Below are positions 1 to 8,303 of a DNA stretch of 49,658 nt, in pieces; position 1 is the first letter of the stretch, and each line of letters opens with the position of its first letter. Under the pieces are notes generated by a model. That model was not told where the DNA came from. It was given only the letters and a program-made list of their open reading frames with translations, and did no database searches. This DNA comes from an uncultured Holdemanella sp. (GTDB lineage: Bacteria > Bacillota_I > Bacilli_A > Erysipelotrichales > Erysipelotrichaceae): contig NZ_CAKVJB010000016.1 in assembly GCF_934754935.1 (NCBI RefSeq), positions 1 to 49,658 of the forward strand, in the 5' to 3' direction. Made by a program: the position numbers and the translations under genes.

Positions 1-90
1 GCGAATTTTAAGCTGCCTAGCGCATTACCCTATGTAATCTTATAGCGTATCTAGACCCTAACTATTTTTATATAGTCAATAAAAATGCTT

Positions 91-114
91 AAACAGGTCA
101 AAGGACCTGTTTTT
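91..114 (+). terminator. Intrinsic terminator of an operon that lies upstream of the window
   Basis: The stem AACAGGTC/GACCTGTT (92-99 with 104-111, extendable by one A-T pair) has a 4-nt loop and is followed by a T run. It lies upstream of the first gene's ribosome binding site, so it ends a transcript entering from the left. It also rules out the in-frame ATG at 85 as a start codon. Bases 1-90 show no other feature I can support. Confidence 0.75.
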
Positions 115-115
115 G

Positions 116-124
116 TGTTACAAT
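116..124 (+). promoter_or_regulatory. Extended -10 promoter for the threonine-aldolase-like gene
   Basis: TGT followed by TACAAT (119-124) is an extended -10 just after the upstream terminator and about 20 nt before the chosen start. No convincing -35 is visible because that position falls inside the terminator stem. Confidence 0.4.
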
Positions 125-144
125 GGTTTTGGGAGTTGATAAAA

Positions 145-1179
145 ATGTTATTTTTTAGAAATGATTATGGTCAAGGATGTATTCCTGAAATTATGGAATA
201 TATGAATACTACAAATGGCCATTCTTTTACTGGATATGGTATGGATGAAATTTGTCAAAGCGCAAAAGAAGCCATAAAGAAACATATTCCAGATTATGAT
301 GTGGATGTTCACTTTATTGTAGGTGGAACGATCACAAACCAAACCATCATCAAAGCTTGTTTAAAACCATTTGAAGCTGTTATCAGTTGTGATACAGGAC
401 ATATTGCTACACATGAAACAGGTGCGATTGAAGCAACTGGACATAAAGTAATTCCTGTTAATAACTATGCAGGAAAGATCAATCCGAGTGATATTCGTAA
501 AGTGTTTGATACTCATATGCTTTCGTATGAACATATGGTTTATCCAAAAATGGTTTATATTTCAAATGCCACAGAATATGGAACCGTTTATACATATGAC
601 GAATTGATGGATATTCGACGTGTTTGTGATGAATTAGGTCTATATTTAATGATGGATGGGGCAAGACTTGGTGTTGCTTTATCGACTGTGGATTATACAT
701 TAAATGATTTAGCGAATATTTGTGACGTGTTCTATATTGGTGGTACAAAGAATGGTGCTCTAATTGGAGAAGCGGTTGTCATCTCAAATCCTGAATTAAA
801 ACCATATTTCCGCTTTGTGATGAAACAAAATGGAGCAATGCTTGCCAAAGGTTGGCTTTTAGGAATTCAATTCTTAGGCTTATTTGAACATGATGCTTTC
901 TTTAGTTATGCCAAACATTCGGTTGAATTAGCACAAAAAATTCAATCCAAACTTCAAGATTTAGGTTATGCTTTATTTATGAAGAGTGATACAAACCAGA
1001 TTTTTGTCAATGTCACAAAAGAACAATACCAATTCTTAAGTGAAAATATTGATTTTGAAATCTGGGAAAAATGTGATGATCATTATGTCATTCGTTTTGT
1101 GACTAGCTGGCATACAACTGAAGATGAAGTCGATGCATTATTCACTTACTTAGAACAAGCTAGTGAAAAAAAAGAATAG
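145..1179 (+). CDS. Low-specificity L-threonine aldolase-like PLP enzyme (beta-eliminating lyase family)
   Basis: A 344-residue cytosolic PLP enzyme of the beta-eliminating lyase/threonine aldolase family, expected to split L-threonine or L-allo-threonine into glycine and acetaldehyde. Visible features are the N-terminal RNDYGQG segment, the PLP-contacting MMDGARLG (Asp about residue 171) and the Schiff-base lysine in GGTKNGA (about residue 202). The start at 145 is chosen because GGGAG lies 9 nt upstream; the longer frame from 85 would begin before a terminator. It is a single-gene unit converging on the next gene with a 2-nt gap. The exact substrate cannot be read from sequence; phenylserine or other beta-hydroxy amino acids are possible. 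Confidence 0.85.
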   Translation: MLFFRNDYGQGCIPEIMEYMNTTNGHSFTGYGMDEICQSAKEAIKKHIPDYDVDVHFIVGGTITNQTIIKACLKPFEAVISCDTGHIATHETGAIEATGHKVIPVNNYAGKINPSDIRKVFDTHMLSYEHMVYPKMVYISNATEYGTVYTYDELMDIRRVCDELGLYLMMDGARLGVALSTVDYTLNDLANICDVFYIGGTKNGALIGEAVVISNPELKPYFRFVMKQNGAMLAKGWLLGIQFLGLFEHDAFFSYAKHSVELAQKIQSKLQDLGYALFMKSDTNQIFVNVTKEQYQFLSENIDFEIWEKCDDHYVIRFVTSWHTTEDEVDALFTYLEQASEKKE

Positions 1180-1181
1180 TA

Positions 1182-2255
1182 TCATTCTAGGTTTGAACGA
1201 TAGGTCCAACCTAAAATACCATTCTTTTTGATTTGAACTTTATCTTGATAGGCGAATACCTCTTTTACGGTATCGCCTTTTTTTAATGGAATCTCATAAT
1301 TTGTATAATCATAAGCCTTCATATCTTTTGTCACAAACTCATTTTCAACCCAAAAAGTACGCTTGTTGTAGGGACAATATACTTTTGATTGTAGATTGTT
1401 TTTTTTCAATACTTGAATTTGTCCATGATTAAAAGTGATAAAGAAAGGAATTTGTGTATGATAATCTACATCCCGAATGACTTTTCTTTCTTTAAGAAAA
1501 TCACATCTTTCCATCAAAATCTTGTTGTCTTCAAATATAAGTGCATTTAATTGACCACCATATTTAACCATGTTGCCTCCATCAATACTATAAATGTTAT
1601 GTTTTGCATCATAGATGGGATCAAAAGAGGCGATATGTGTGCAATATTCAGTCACAGGCATATGACCGACAACGACATTCTTTTTAAATACTTGATTGGT
1701 TTCTAAAAAGAAGGCGTGTGTCATGACTTGTTTAAAATCCGTTCCATAATTTTCATTACTTTCAATACCTGCATGTACATAAATATGCTCGTCATCTTCT
1801 AATACATGGGGTAGATCATTTAAGAAGCATAGTTCAGCTAGATAATGTTTTCTTAAAATTTGACAAACTTCAGACATATTACTATTTTGGTTGATTTCGA
1901 TATTTAGATTTTTAGCCATTTCATGAATCAAACTCGCTTTTCGAAACCCAAGAACATGCTTTAAAAAATCCAAACGATAGGAGTAAAGAACATTTTTCGC
2001 AATGAAATCACAATTACCCATGATACAATGTACATCCTCAGTTTGTACTTGATGCATGATGTAATGAAGAGTATCTAGATTTCTATTTCCTTTTTCAATT
2101 AAATCACCTAAAAGAATCAGACAATCTTCATTGGGCTTATAAGAAATTTTGTCTAATAATTTTAAGTATAGATCTAAATTTCCATGAATATCACTAATCA
2201 CAATCTTTCGTTTGGCATTTGTTTTAAGTTTTTGAATAACTACATTTCGGTTCAT
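1182..2255 (-). CDS. Calcineurin-like metallophosphoesterase with a C-terminal SH3-like segment
   Basis: A 357-residue protein. The N-terminal half carries the metallophosphoesterase signature: DIHGN (22-26), GDLIEKGNR (about 50-58) and MGNCD (79-83), giving the Asp/His/Asn ligands of a two-metal site. A later GHMP and a VHAG motif supply further histidines. The last 65 residues or so (around GDTVKEVFAY and ending GWTYRSNLE) resemble a bacterial SH3 domain, unusual for a protein with no signal peptide. It is the last gene of a minus-strand run and overlaps the esterase gene by 4 nt, which suggests translational coupling. The substrate is unknown: a Ser/Thr phosphoprotein, Ap4A-type nucleotide or phosphate ester are all possible. 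Confidence 0.8.
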   Translation of the reverse strand: MNRNVVIQKLKTNAKRKIVISDIHGNLDLYLKLLDKISYKPNEDCLILLGDLIEKGNRNLDTLHYIMHQVQTEDVHCIMGNCDFIAKNVLYSYRLDFLKHVLGFRKASLIHEMAKNLNIEINQNSNMSEVCQILRKHYLAELCFLNDLPHVLEDDEHIYVHAGIESNENYGTDFKQVMTHAFFLETNQVFKKNVVVGHMPVTEYCTHIASFDPIYDAKHNIYSIDGGNMVKYGGQLNALIFEDNKILMERCDFLKERKVIRDVDYHTQIPFFITFNHGQIQVLKKNNLQSKVYCPYNKRTFWVENEFVTKDMKAYDYTNYEIPLKKGDTVKEVFAYQDKVQIKKNGILGWTYRSNLE

Positions 2256-3007
2256 TGAACTAAAAACGGAAGGAATGTATCACATTCTTTTTCCCAGTCC
2301 TCCTCACAATGTCTTCCTTCTGGAATTACATTGTACAAGACTTTGACTCCTTTTTTTGATAAGGCATTACCAATTTCTGTACATGCCTTAGTTTGCCAGA
2401 CAAACTCATGCATTACACTTGTTTCATTCGAACCCCAAGATAAATAGATGGAAGTATTTTTTTGAATGTATCTTTGGCTTATATCACTTAATATCGCATC
2501 CATGCTCTCTAAAACATAAGGAGATATCACAATAGCTTTTGAATAGATATTGGAATAGGCATAGGCTGCATATAAGGCCATTAAACCACCACAACTACTT
2601 CCACCAATAAATGTATTTTTTCTTGTTTTTTTAGTTCTGTAATTTTGATCTATATAAGGTTTTAATTCATTCACAAAAAAATCCATTGTATCATCGCCTA
2701 AACCTTCAAAAGATCCGTATTCAGGATCATAAAAAGAGTAGGGAGCATATTCTTTTAATCGATTGTTTCCAGTATGGCTACATTCTTGTCCCACTACGAT
2801 CATATCGATACCTAGCTTTTCAATATGTTCTTGAATATGAATGGCCTTACCATATGTGGCATAGGCATCTAAAAAGATATTATGACCATCAAAGGCATAT
2901 AAAACAGGATATTGTTTATTACTCGTGTCATAATTATCGGGTAGATAAATAAAGATTTTTCTTTTTTCATTGAGCTTTGTCATGAAAAGCTCTTTTTCAA
3001 CTATCAT
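2252..3007 (-). CDS. Putative esterase (alpha/beta hydrolase, esterase D / enterochelin-esterase family)
   Basis: A 251-residue alpha/beta hydrolase of the PF00756 type. The nucleophile elbow GGSSCGG puts the serine at about residue 138, and the C-terminal GRHCEEDW supplies the likely catalytic histidine (about 233). LYAFDGHN near residue 37 matches the family's oxyanion-loop region. There is no signal peptide, so it should act in the cytosol. It overlaps both neighbours by 4 nt and sits between an ATP-grasp ligase and a metallophosphatase, so it probably acts on a small molecule handled by the same pathway. That link is inference. Confidence 0.8.
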   Translation of the reverse strand: MIVEKELFMTKLNEKRKIFIYLPDNYDTSNKQYPVLYAFDGHNIFLDAYATYGKAIHIQEHIEKLGIDMIVVGQECSHTGNNRLKEYAPYSFYDPEYGSFEGLGDDTMDFFVNELKPYIDQNYRTKKTRKNTFIGGSSCGGLMALYAAYAYSNIYSKAIVISPYVLESMDAILSDISQRYIQKNTSIYLSWGSNETSVMHEFVWQTKACTEIGNALSKKGVKVLYNVIPEGRHCEEDWEKECDTFLPFLVQ

Positions 3008-4200
3008 AATCGATCCCTTCTTAATAATGCAGTCTTAAAGAATTCATCGCGTCTTGAAGGACTTGTAAATTTGGCAACGATCGCAATATCACACATGGCA
3101 GCCGCAATGGCTTCTGGAAGATATAAGACTTCAATTAATTCTTCTTTAAACATCTCTTGGATTTCTTTGATTGTAAAACGATATTTGATGGAATTTCTTC
3201 TTCCTACAAAACCAGCCGAATATCTTCTAAGTTTTGAATACGATGCTCGTTGTTTTAAAATGACTTCAGCCCATAACCGATACACATCGAGTTCACCCGC
3301 ATAATTCATTAAATCTGGGCAGAATCCTCCTGGAGGTCTAAAGTTGACTTCTAAGCCAAAGATGCGACCTTTTTCACCTAATCCTTGTACATCATGATTC
3401 AATCGAAAGAATTCACAATGGAAGAAACGATTCTTGATTTTAAAGGCATGAATCGTTCTTTGAACAATATCACGACATTTATCGCTGATCTCAAATGTTG
3501 TGAAGCATCCAATGCTTTGTTGATAAAGCACAGAATCCATGCAGTTACCGACATATTCTAAACTATTTAGATAGCGTATATCTCCATTTTCATCACAAAT
3601 ACCATCTAAGGTAAAGACATCTCCATCAATATATTGTTCTAAAATCATAACGTGATCTTTTGTTTGCATATAGACAGATTCTAATTGTTCGGCATTCATG
3701 ATTTTATAAGTCATACTTGCACCAACACCATGATCTGGCTTCATAACAAGTGGATATCCCACTTTATCCGCAAAATCAAGTCCATCCTTTAGGGTATGTA
3801 ATACTTTATAATCGGCAACCGGCACATTGGCCTCTTTATAATACTTTTTCATTTGTGATTTCGATTGAAGTTCTTCGATTCTTTCTAATGAAAAACCTGT
3901 TTTTACATTAAAATCATCACGAAGACGCGCATCTAAATCTAGCCAAGCTTCATTATTGGATTCGATCCAGTCGATCTTTCCATACTTGAATGTGAAATAA
4001 CCACATGCTTTAATCATTTCATCATAATCATGAAAGCTTTTCACAACATAAATTTCATCACAATACTCTTTTAATTCTTGTTTTAATTGATTGTAAGGTG
4101 TATCGACAATAGCCAATACTCTAGCTCCATTTTCTTTTAACCCTCTACAAAACATCCAGTAACTTTCTGGATAGTTGGGTGAAATCACCACAAAATTCAT
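3004..4200 (-). CDS. ATP-grasp carboxylate-amine/thiol ligase of unknown product
   Basis: A 398-residue ATP-grasp enzyme. The N-terminal 100 residues form a Rossmann-like pre-ATP-grasp domain (MNFVVISPNYPESYW). The ATP-binding lysine and glycine-rich loop lie around YPLVMKPDHGVGAS (about 147-160). The metal-binding acid and Asn lie in FGLEVNFRPPGG (about 297). Such enzymes make an acylphosphate and join it to an amine or thiol; the product cannot be predicted here. It starts only 4 nt after the Nudix gene and overlaps the esterase by 4 nt, so the three genes are almost certainly co-expressed. Confidence 0.8.
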   Translation of the reverse strand: MNFVVISPNYPESYWMFCRGLKENGARVLAIVDTPYNQLKQELKEYCDEIYVVKSFHDYDEMIKACGYFTFKYGKIDWIESNNEAWLDLDARLRDDFNVKTGFSLERIEELQSKSQMKKYYKEANVPVADYKVLHTLKDGLDFADKVGYPLVMKPDHGVGASMTYKIMNAEQLESVYMQTKDHVMILEQYIDGDVFTLDGICDENGDIRYLNSLEYVGNCMDSVLYQQSIGCFTTFEISDKCRDIVQRTIHAFKIKNRFFHCEFFRLNHDVQGLGEKGRIFGLEVNFRPPGGFCPDLMNYAGELDVYRLWAEVILKQRASYSKLRRYSAGFVGRRNSIKYRFTIKEIQEMFKEELIEVLYLPEAIAAAMCDIAIVAKFTSPSRRDEFFKTALLRRDRL

Positions 4201-4204
4201 AATC

Positions 4205-4717
4205 TTAATTCCTTTCTGCCATCATTTGACTAATCGCAATGACAGTCTTTCCATCGTCAATTTTTCCGTTTCTTGTATACTCATAAGCCGTTTCTAAATC
4301 AAGCCATAAAGTCTCAATTTCTTCATCTTCATCTAAACTAAGCTTCTTATCGGCAATTCTTGGATTAATGGCTTTATAGATCCAAATTCTTTCATCGCAA
4401 AAGCCAGGCGTTGAAACAAAACTAAGTAATAGTTCTAATTTATCACATGCCATACCGGTTTCTTCATTCAATTCACGAAGACCACATTCCATAGGATCTT
4501 CACCATATTCGAGTTTACCTGCAGGAATTTCAAGTGTTTCTTTTCCAATGGCAGGGCGCTCTTGTCTTACAAGTAAGATCTTGCCATCGATAATACAAAT
4601 GACACCCACACCTCCTGGATGACGTATGATGTCTCTTTTATACATTTTATCTTTGATTTTTACATCTTTTTGAACTAAATCAAAAATAATTCCTTTATAG
4701 ATCAATTTCTCTTCCAT
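4205..4717 (-). CDS. nudF: Nudix hydrolase, ADP-ribose pyrophosphatase-like
   Basis: A 170-residue Nudix protein. The Nudix box fits the consensus completely: it begins GKLEYGED at about residue 67, runs through RELNEETG, and contains every required Glu. The preceding ERPAIGKETLEIPAG segment is typical of ADP-ribose pyrophosphatases, which cut ADP-ribose to AMP and ribose 5-phosphate. The start at 4717 is chosen over an in-frame codon at 4759 because AGAGGT lies just upstream and the -10 box lies between the two. It is the first gene of the minus-strand run. Confidence 0.85.
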   Translation of the reverse strand: MEEKLIYKGIIFDLVQKDVKIKDKMYKRDIIRHPGGVGVICIIDGKILLVRQERPAIGKETLEIPAGKLEYGEDPMECGLRELNEETGMACDKLELLLSFVSTPGFCDERIWIYKAINPRIADKKLSLDEDEEIETLWLDLETAYEYTRNGKIDDGKTVIAISQMMAERN

Positions 4718-4739
4718 ACAATACCTCTTTTTTCTTAAA

Positions 4740-4748
4740 ATTATAGCA
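4740..4748 (-). promoter_or_regulatory. Extended -10 promoter for the Nudix/ATP-grasp/esterase/phosphatase run
   Basis: On the minus strand TGC precedes TATAAT (4745-4740), about 23 nt before the Nudix ATG at 4717. The -35 position falls in the terminator of the amidase gene and is poor, so the extended -10 probably carries recognition. Confidence 0.55.
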
Positions 4749-4749
4749 C

Positions 4750-4772
4750 AAAAAAACACTCCTAAGAGTGTT
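4750..4772 (-). terminator. Intrinsic terminator of the amidase gene
   Basis: Stem AACACTC/GAGTGTT (4755-4761 with 4766-4772) with a 4-nt loop, followed on the minus strand by a T6 run. It overlaps the amidase stop codon and separates that gene from the Nudix promoter. Confidence 0.85.
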
Positions 4773-5475
4773 AATTGATTTTAGCTAAAAAGCTTTCTGT
4801 AATCGCATCCGCTATTTTTTGTTGGAACGTTTCATCTACTAATTTTGAATAATCATCACTATTACTTAAATATCCAAGTTCCAAAAGAATCGATGGAATT
4901 TGACTATCATATAAAATAGGGAAGTTTTCATAATGGTCCGAATCAATACCTTCAAATTGCGATAGGTTGATTGCGTTCATTGTATTGGATAGGTTTTTAG
5001 CCAATTGAATCATCTTATCGTTTGGTTGAGTGAAAATAGAATATCCTTTTGATAAAGAATCTGAACTTGAATTCATTTGAATTGAAATTAAATAATTTGC
5101 CTTTTGCGAGTTGATAGAAGTAACTCGATCTTCTGTCGAAAGTGTTGAATCATCACTACGAGTATAGACTACATTATAGCCAACACTAGAAAGTGAATCG
5201 CCAATTTTTTTAGCTATAATCAAATTTAGATCTTTTTCACTTGTATGTCCATCGCTTGTATATCCACTATCACTTCCTCCATGACTTGCATCAATACAAA
5301 TGACAGCTTTTGATTTACAACGCGAATTTGAAACCGTATCATTAGTGATAATAGTAGATTCTGTTTGTTCGGGAACATCGATTTTTGATTTTTCTTTGAT
5401 TTGTTTATTTAGATTTGGCTGAATGACCATCGCCAAAAATAGTGCAAAAATTAAAAAGAGAATGGCTCTACGCAT
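4771..5475 (-). CDS. N-acetylmuramoyl-L-alanine amidase (Amidase_3) with a substituted zinc ligand
   Basis: A 234-residue protein with an N-terminal membrane anchor or signal (about residues 3-20), a Ser/Thr-rich linker, and an Amidase_3 domain from about residue 57. Family members use zinc to cut the bond between MurNAc and L-Ala. The domain keeps the first ligand His (DASHGG, H65), the Glu in SEKDLNL (E80) and the catalytic Glu in LLELGY (E199). The second His, normally in a SIHxN motif, is Gln here (SIQMN, Q133). It could therefore be weak, use another metal geometry, or be a non-catalytic wall binder. AGGAGG sits upstream of the start, and the gene diverges from scpA. Confidence 0.8.
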   Translation of the reverse strand: MRRAILFLIFALFLAMVIQPNLNKQIKEKSKIDVPEQTESTIITNDTVSNSRCKSKAVICIDASHGGSDSGYTSDGHTSEKDLNLIIAKKIGDSLSSVGYNVVYTRSDDSTLSTEDRVTSINSQKANYLISIQMNSSSDSLSKGYSIFTQPNDKMIQLAKNLSNTMNAINLSQFEGIDSDHYENFPILYDSQIPSILLELGYLSNSDDYSKLVDETFQQKIADAITESFLAKIN

Positions 5476-5495
5476 GATTAACCTCCTGTTTTCTT

Positions 5496-5524
5496 ATTTT
5501 AACATTAGTCGTAAAGGATGAAAA
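5496..5524 (-). promoter_or_regulatory. Promoter of the amidase gene
   Basis: Minus-strand TTTTCA (5524-5519), a 17-nt spacer and TAAAAT (5501-5496), the latter preceded by TGT (extended -10). It lies about 20 nt before the amidase start. Confidence 0.5.
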
Positions 5525-5546
5525 GCTTTTTAAAATTTGTTATAAT
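5518..5546 (+). promoter_or_regulatory. Promoter of scpA
   Basis: TATAAT at 5541-5546, preceded by TGT (extended -10), with a weak ATGAAA 17 nt upstream. The position means two earlier in-frame ATGs (5518, 5545) cannot be starts and leaves a leader of only about 13 nt. Confidence 0.6.
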
Positions 5547-5565
5547 GGGTAGTATGGGTGATAGT

Positions 5566-6297
5566 ATGGATTTTTTAATAACATTAGATCAGTTTGAAGG
5601 TCCTTTGGATTTGATGCTGCATTTAATCAAAGAAAATAAATTAGATCTTTTTGACTTGGATATGAATGTTTTGGCAACACAATATATTGAATATATTCAT
5701 GCCATGCAAAATATGCATTTAGAAGTGGCCAGTGAATATTTATCAGAACTTGCGAGTCTTATCGCATATAAGTCGAAGAAACTTTTGCCAAGAGAAACCG
5801 TCGAGGTAGAAGAAGAATATGAAGAAGATCAACGTGATCAATTGGTAGCTCGTTTATTGGAGTATCAAAGATATAAGGAGGTAAGTCTTGCCTTAAAAGA
5901 AGGCTATGATCAAAGGCAACTACATTTTTCTCGACCAGTTTCAAGCTTAGTTGAAGAATGGAAAATTCCTGTCGAAAGTGATACTTTAGAAAATCAATCG
6001 CCTTACGATTTAATGAAGGCTATGCGCCATTGTATCGTACGTATGGAACTGTTACAGCCTTATGAAACAAAGGTAACAATCAAAGAATTGTCTTTGGAAG
6101 AAAGAGCGGTTCAAATCAAAGATAGAATGAAACATATAAATGGATCGATATCTTTTAAAGATCTTTGTAGCGATTGTACAAACTTACATATGGTTATCGT
6201 TACTTTTTTATCGATACTTGATTTAATACATGAGAAATGGATGACATATTCCATTGATGAAACCCAAATGATTTGGGTCGCAAGAGAGGATTTGTAG
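5566..6297 (+). CDS. scpA: Segregation and condensation protein A (kleisin subunit of SMC-ScpAB)
   Basis: A 243-residue kleisin. The N-terminal LDQFEGPLDLMLHLI is the diagnostic ScpA signature, followed by helices that bind the SMC neck (NVLATQYIEYI, ASEYLSELASLIAYKSK). A winged helix at the C-terminus closes the SMC ring. The start at 5566 is used because the -10 box covers earlier ATGs and GGGTGA lies just upstream. It is followed 2 nt later by scpB, the standard pairing. Together they bridge SMC heads to compact and segregate the nucleoid. Confidence 0.93.
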   Translation: MDFLITLDQFEGPLDLMLHLIKENKLDLFDLDMNVLATQYIEYIHAMQNMHLEVASEYLSELASLIAYKSKKLLPRETVEVEEEYEEDQRDQLVARLLEYQRYKEVSLALKEGYDQRQLHFSRPVSSLVEEWKIPVESDTLENQSPYDLMKAMRHCIVRMELLQPYETKVTIKELSLEERAVQIKDRMKHINGSISFKDLCSDCTNLHMVIVTFLSILDLIHEKWMTYSIDETQMIWVAREDL

Positions 6298-6299
6298 AT

Positions 6300-6845
6300 A
6301 TGGATAATGCGAAGGCAATACTAGAAGGCTTACTTTTCTTAAGCGGAGAAGAAGGTTTGACCATGGATCAAATGATGCTCGGTCTTAAAAATTTAGAAAT
6401 GGATGATATCCGCGTTTTATTAGATGCATTAAAAGAAGAATATTCGAGCAATGCCAAAGGAATTGAACTCGTTGAATATGCGAATCGATTTAAGTTTGTC
6501 ACAAAAGAATTTGTATATCCTTATGGAAAACAATTATTTGAAGAATATAAACAACCCACACTTTCACAAGCGGCCATGGAAACTTTGGCTATCATTGCCT
6601 ATAAACAACCAATCACACGTGTTGAAATTGAAGAAATTCGTGGTGTAAATTGTGAAATGATGTTAAAAAAATTAGTGGCTCGTGGCTTGATTGAAGCTAA
6701 AGATCGTTTGGATGCGATTGGTAAACCCTTATTATATCGTGTAACCGATGAGTTCTTAGATGCGTTTCAGTTAGAGGATCTAAAAGAACTACCGGAATTA
6801 CCACAAACACAAAACAATAATGAAGAATTATTTGAAGGAGAATAG
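6300..6845 (+). CDS. scpB: Segregation and condensation protein B
   Basis: A 181-residue ScpB with two winged-helix domains. The second contains TLSQAAMETLAIIAYKQPITR and the following EIRGVN, a highly conserved stretch. It dimerises and binds the ScpA kleisin. The start at 6300 follows AGAGAGGA at 9 nt; an upstream in-frame codon at 6273 lies inside scpA and has no ribosome site. The acidic C-terminal tail (NNEELFEGE) is short. It is followed 3 nt later by a pseudouridine synthase, the common order in Bacillota. Confidence 0.93.
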   Translation: MDNAKAILEGLLFLSGEEGLTMDQMMLGLKNLEMDDIRVLLDALKEEYSSNAKGIELVEYANRFKFVTKEFVYPYGKQLFEEYKQPTLSQAAMETLAIIAYKQPITRVEIEEIRGVNCEMMLKKLVARGLIEAKDRLDAIGKPLLYRVTDEFLDAFQLEDLKELPELPQTQNNNEELFEGE

Positions 6846-6848
6846 ACA

Positions 6849-7577
6849 ATGGAAAGACTACAAAAAGTAATTGCCCAAGCGGGTATTTGTTCAAGAAGAA
6901 AAGCCGAAGAATTGATTTTGGATGGAAAAGTCAAAGTGAATGGGGAAGTATGTGATGTGTTAGGTACGAAAGTATCGAAACAAGATATGATCGAAGTCAA
7001 TGGAAATATGATTTCTAAAGAAGAAAAAGTATACTACATTATGAATAAACCTAAAGGTTGTTTATGTACAAATAGTGATGATAAAGGAAGAAAAACTGTA
7101 CTAGACTATATGCCTAAAAATGAAAGAATCTTCTCGGTAGGACGTTTAGATTATGATACTAGTGGTGTTTTATTATTGACAAATGATGGTGAATTTTGTA
7201 ACCACATGATTCATCCTCGTTATCATTTAGAAAAAACATATGTCGTAAATCTACAAGGTATCTTAACAGAAGATGATATTAAACAATTAAAAAAAGGTTT
7301 AAAGACAAAAACAGAGAAGTATCAACCGGCTAAAGTATTTGTGCTTCAAAAAGATTTAACGCGTAATCGTACACAGTTTGAACTTACTATTTCTGAAGGT
7401 AAAAATCACCAGGTAAAGAATATGATGTTGGCATTAGGTCATGAAGTTCGTCGTTTACACAGAGTTAAATTTGCATTCTTAGATGTTAAAGATTTAAGGG
7501 CGGGTGAATATCGTCGCTTAAAGCCTTATGAAATCAAGCAATTAAATCGTTTAGCTATGGAAGGCGAACAAAAATAA
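6849..7577 (+). CDS. rluB: 23S rRNA pseudouridine synthase, RluB/RsuA family
   Basis: A 242-residue enzyme with an N-terminal S4 RNA-binding domain (RLQKVIAQAGICSRRKAEELI) and a pseudouridine synthase domain with the catalytic Asp in GRLDYDTSG (D101). It should isomerise a uridine in large-subunit rRNA. The alternative is an RsuA-type small-subunit enzyme, but linkage to scpB favours RluB. GGAG lies upstream of the ATG, and its stop overlaps the next start by one base. Confidence 0.88.
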   Translation: MERLQKVIAQAGICSRRKAEELILDGKVKVNGEVCDVLGTKVSKQDMIEVNGNMISKEEKVYYIMNKPKGCLCTNSDDKGRKTVLDYMPKNERIFSVGRLDYDTSGVLLLTNDGEFCNHMIHPRYHLEKTYVVNLQGILTEDDIKQLKKGLKTKTEKYQPAKVFVLQKDLTRNRTQFELTISEGKNHQVKNMMLALGHEVRRLHRVKFAFLDVKDLRAGEYRRLKPYEIKQLNRLAMEGEQK

Positions 7578-8296
7578 TGAAACAAGTATATTTAGATCAA
7601 GCTGTTTCGGTGAATGATTTGATCTCATTAGATGCAAAACAAGCCCATCATATTTTCGATGTACTTCGTACAACACCAAAAGAAAAGATTCGTATCATCA
7701 CAAAAAACTCAGGTGTTTTCTTAGGACATGTAGAAACTAAACCGAATCTTGTGGTGGATTCAAAGGTGGATGTGTCTGATGAAAATCAATCCATTACATT
7801 ATGTTGTGCTTTGATCAAACAAGATAAATTTGAATGGATGCTTCAAAAGGCATGTGAACTTGGTGTAAGTAAAATCGTTCCTTTTGTCTCGAAGAATACG
7901 GTTGTGAAATTGGATGAGAAAAAGGCGGAAAAGAAACTAACACGATGGAATGAGATCTTACTTGCGGCGACAAAACAATGTAACCGCAATACGTTGGTGG
8001 AATTAGAGCCTGTCATTTCTTTGAAGGATCTATCGAACTATAAAAGTGAATGTAATCTTGTGGCTTATGAAAAGGAAAGTGATCCTTCAAAACATATGGC
8101 ACATTATTTAAAAGAGAATCCTCAAACCATTACTGTATGTATTGGGCCTGAGGGCGGATTTGAGGAAAGCGAAATACAAATATTAAATGAATTTGGGTAT
8201 GCGAATTGTTCTTTAGGTAAAAATATCTTACGAGCCGAAACAGCAGCTTGTTATGTATTGGGAGCTATTGAGTACCAAAATCATGTGGAAGGATAA
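7577..8296 (+). CDS. rsmE: 16S rRNA m3U1498 methyltransferase RsmE
   Basis: A 239-residue SPOUT-class methyltransferase. It has the N-terminal PUA-like segment (DAKQAHHIFDVLR), the ALIKQDKFEWMLQKACELGV helix region, and the SAM-knot motif IGPEGGFEESE, ending LRAETAACYVLGAIEY. It methylates N3 of U1498 in 16S rRNA in the assembled small subunit. The start overlaps the rluB stop (TAATG), which implies coupled translation. Confidence 0.92.
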   Translation: MKQVYLDQAVSVNDLISLDAKQAHHIFDVLRTTPKEKIRIITKNSGVFLGHVETKPNLVVDSKVDVSDENQSITLCCALIKQDKFEWMLQKACELGVSKIVPFVSKNTVVKLDEKKAEKKLTRWNEILLAATKQCNRNTLVELEPVISLKDLSNYKSECNLVAYEKESDPSKHMAHYLKENPQTITVCIGPEGGFEESEIQILNEFGYANCSLGKNILRAETAACYVLGAIEYQNHVEG

Positions 8297-8303
8297 GGGA
8301 TAA

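Noticed and set aside
85..144. Longer start of the threonine-aldolase-like gene
   Set aside because: It begins before a terminator hairpin and the inferred promoter.
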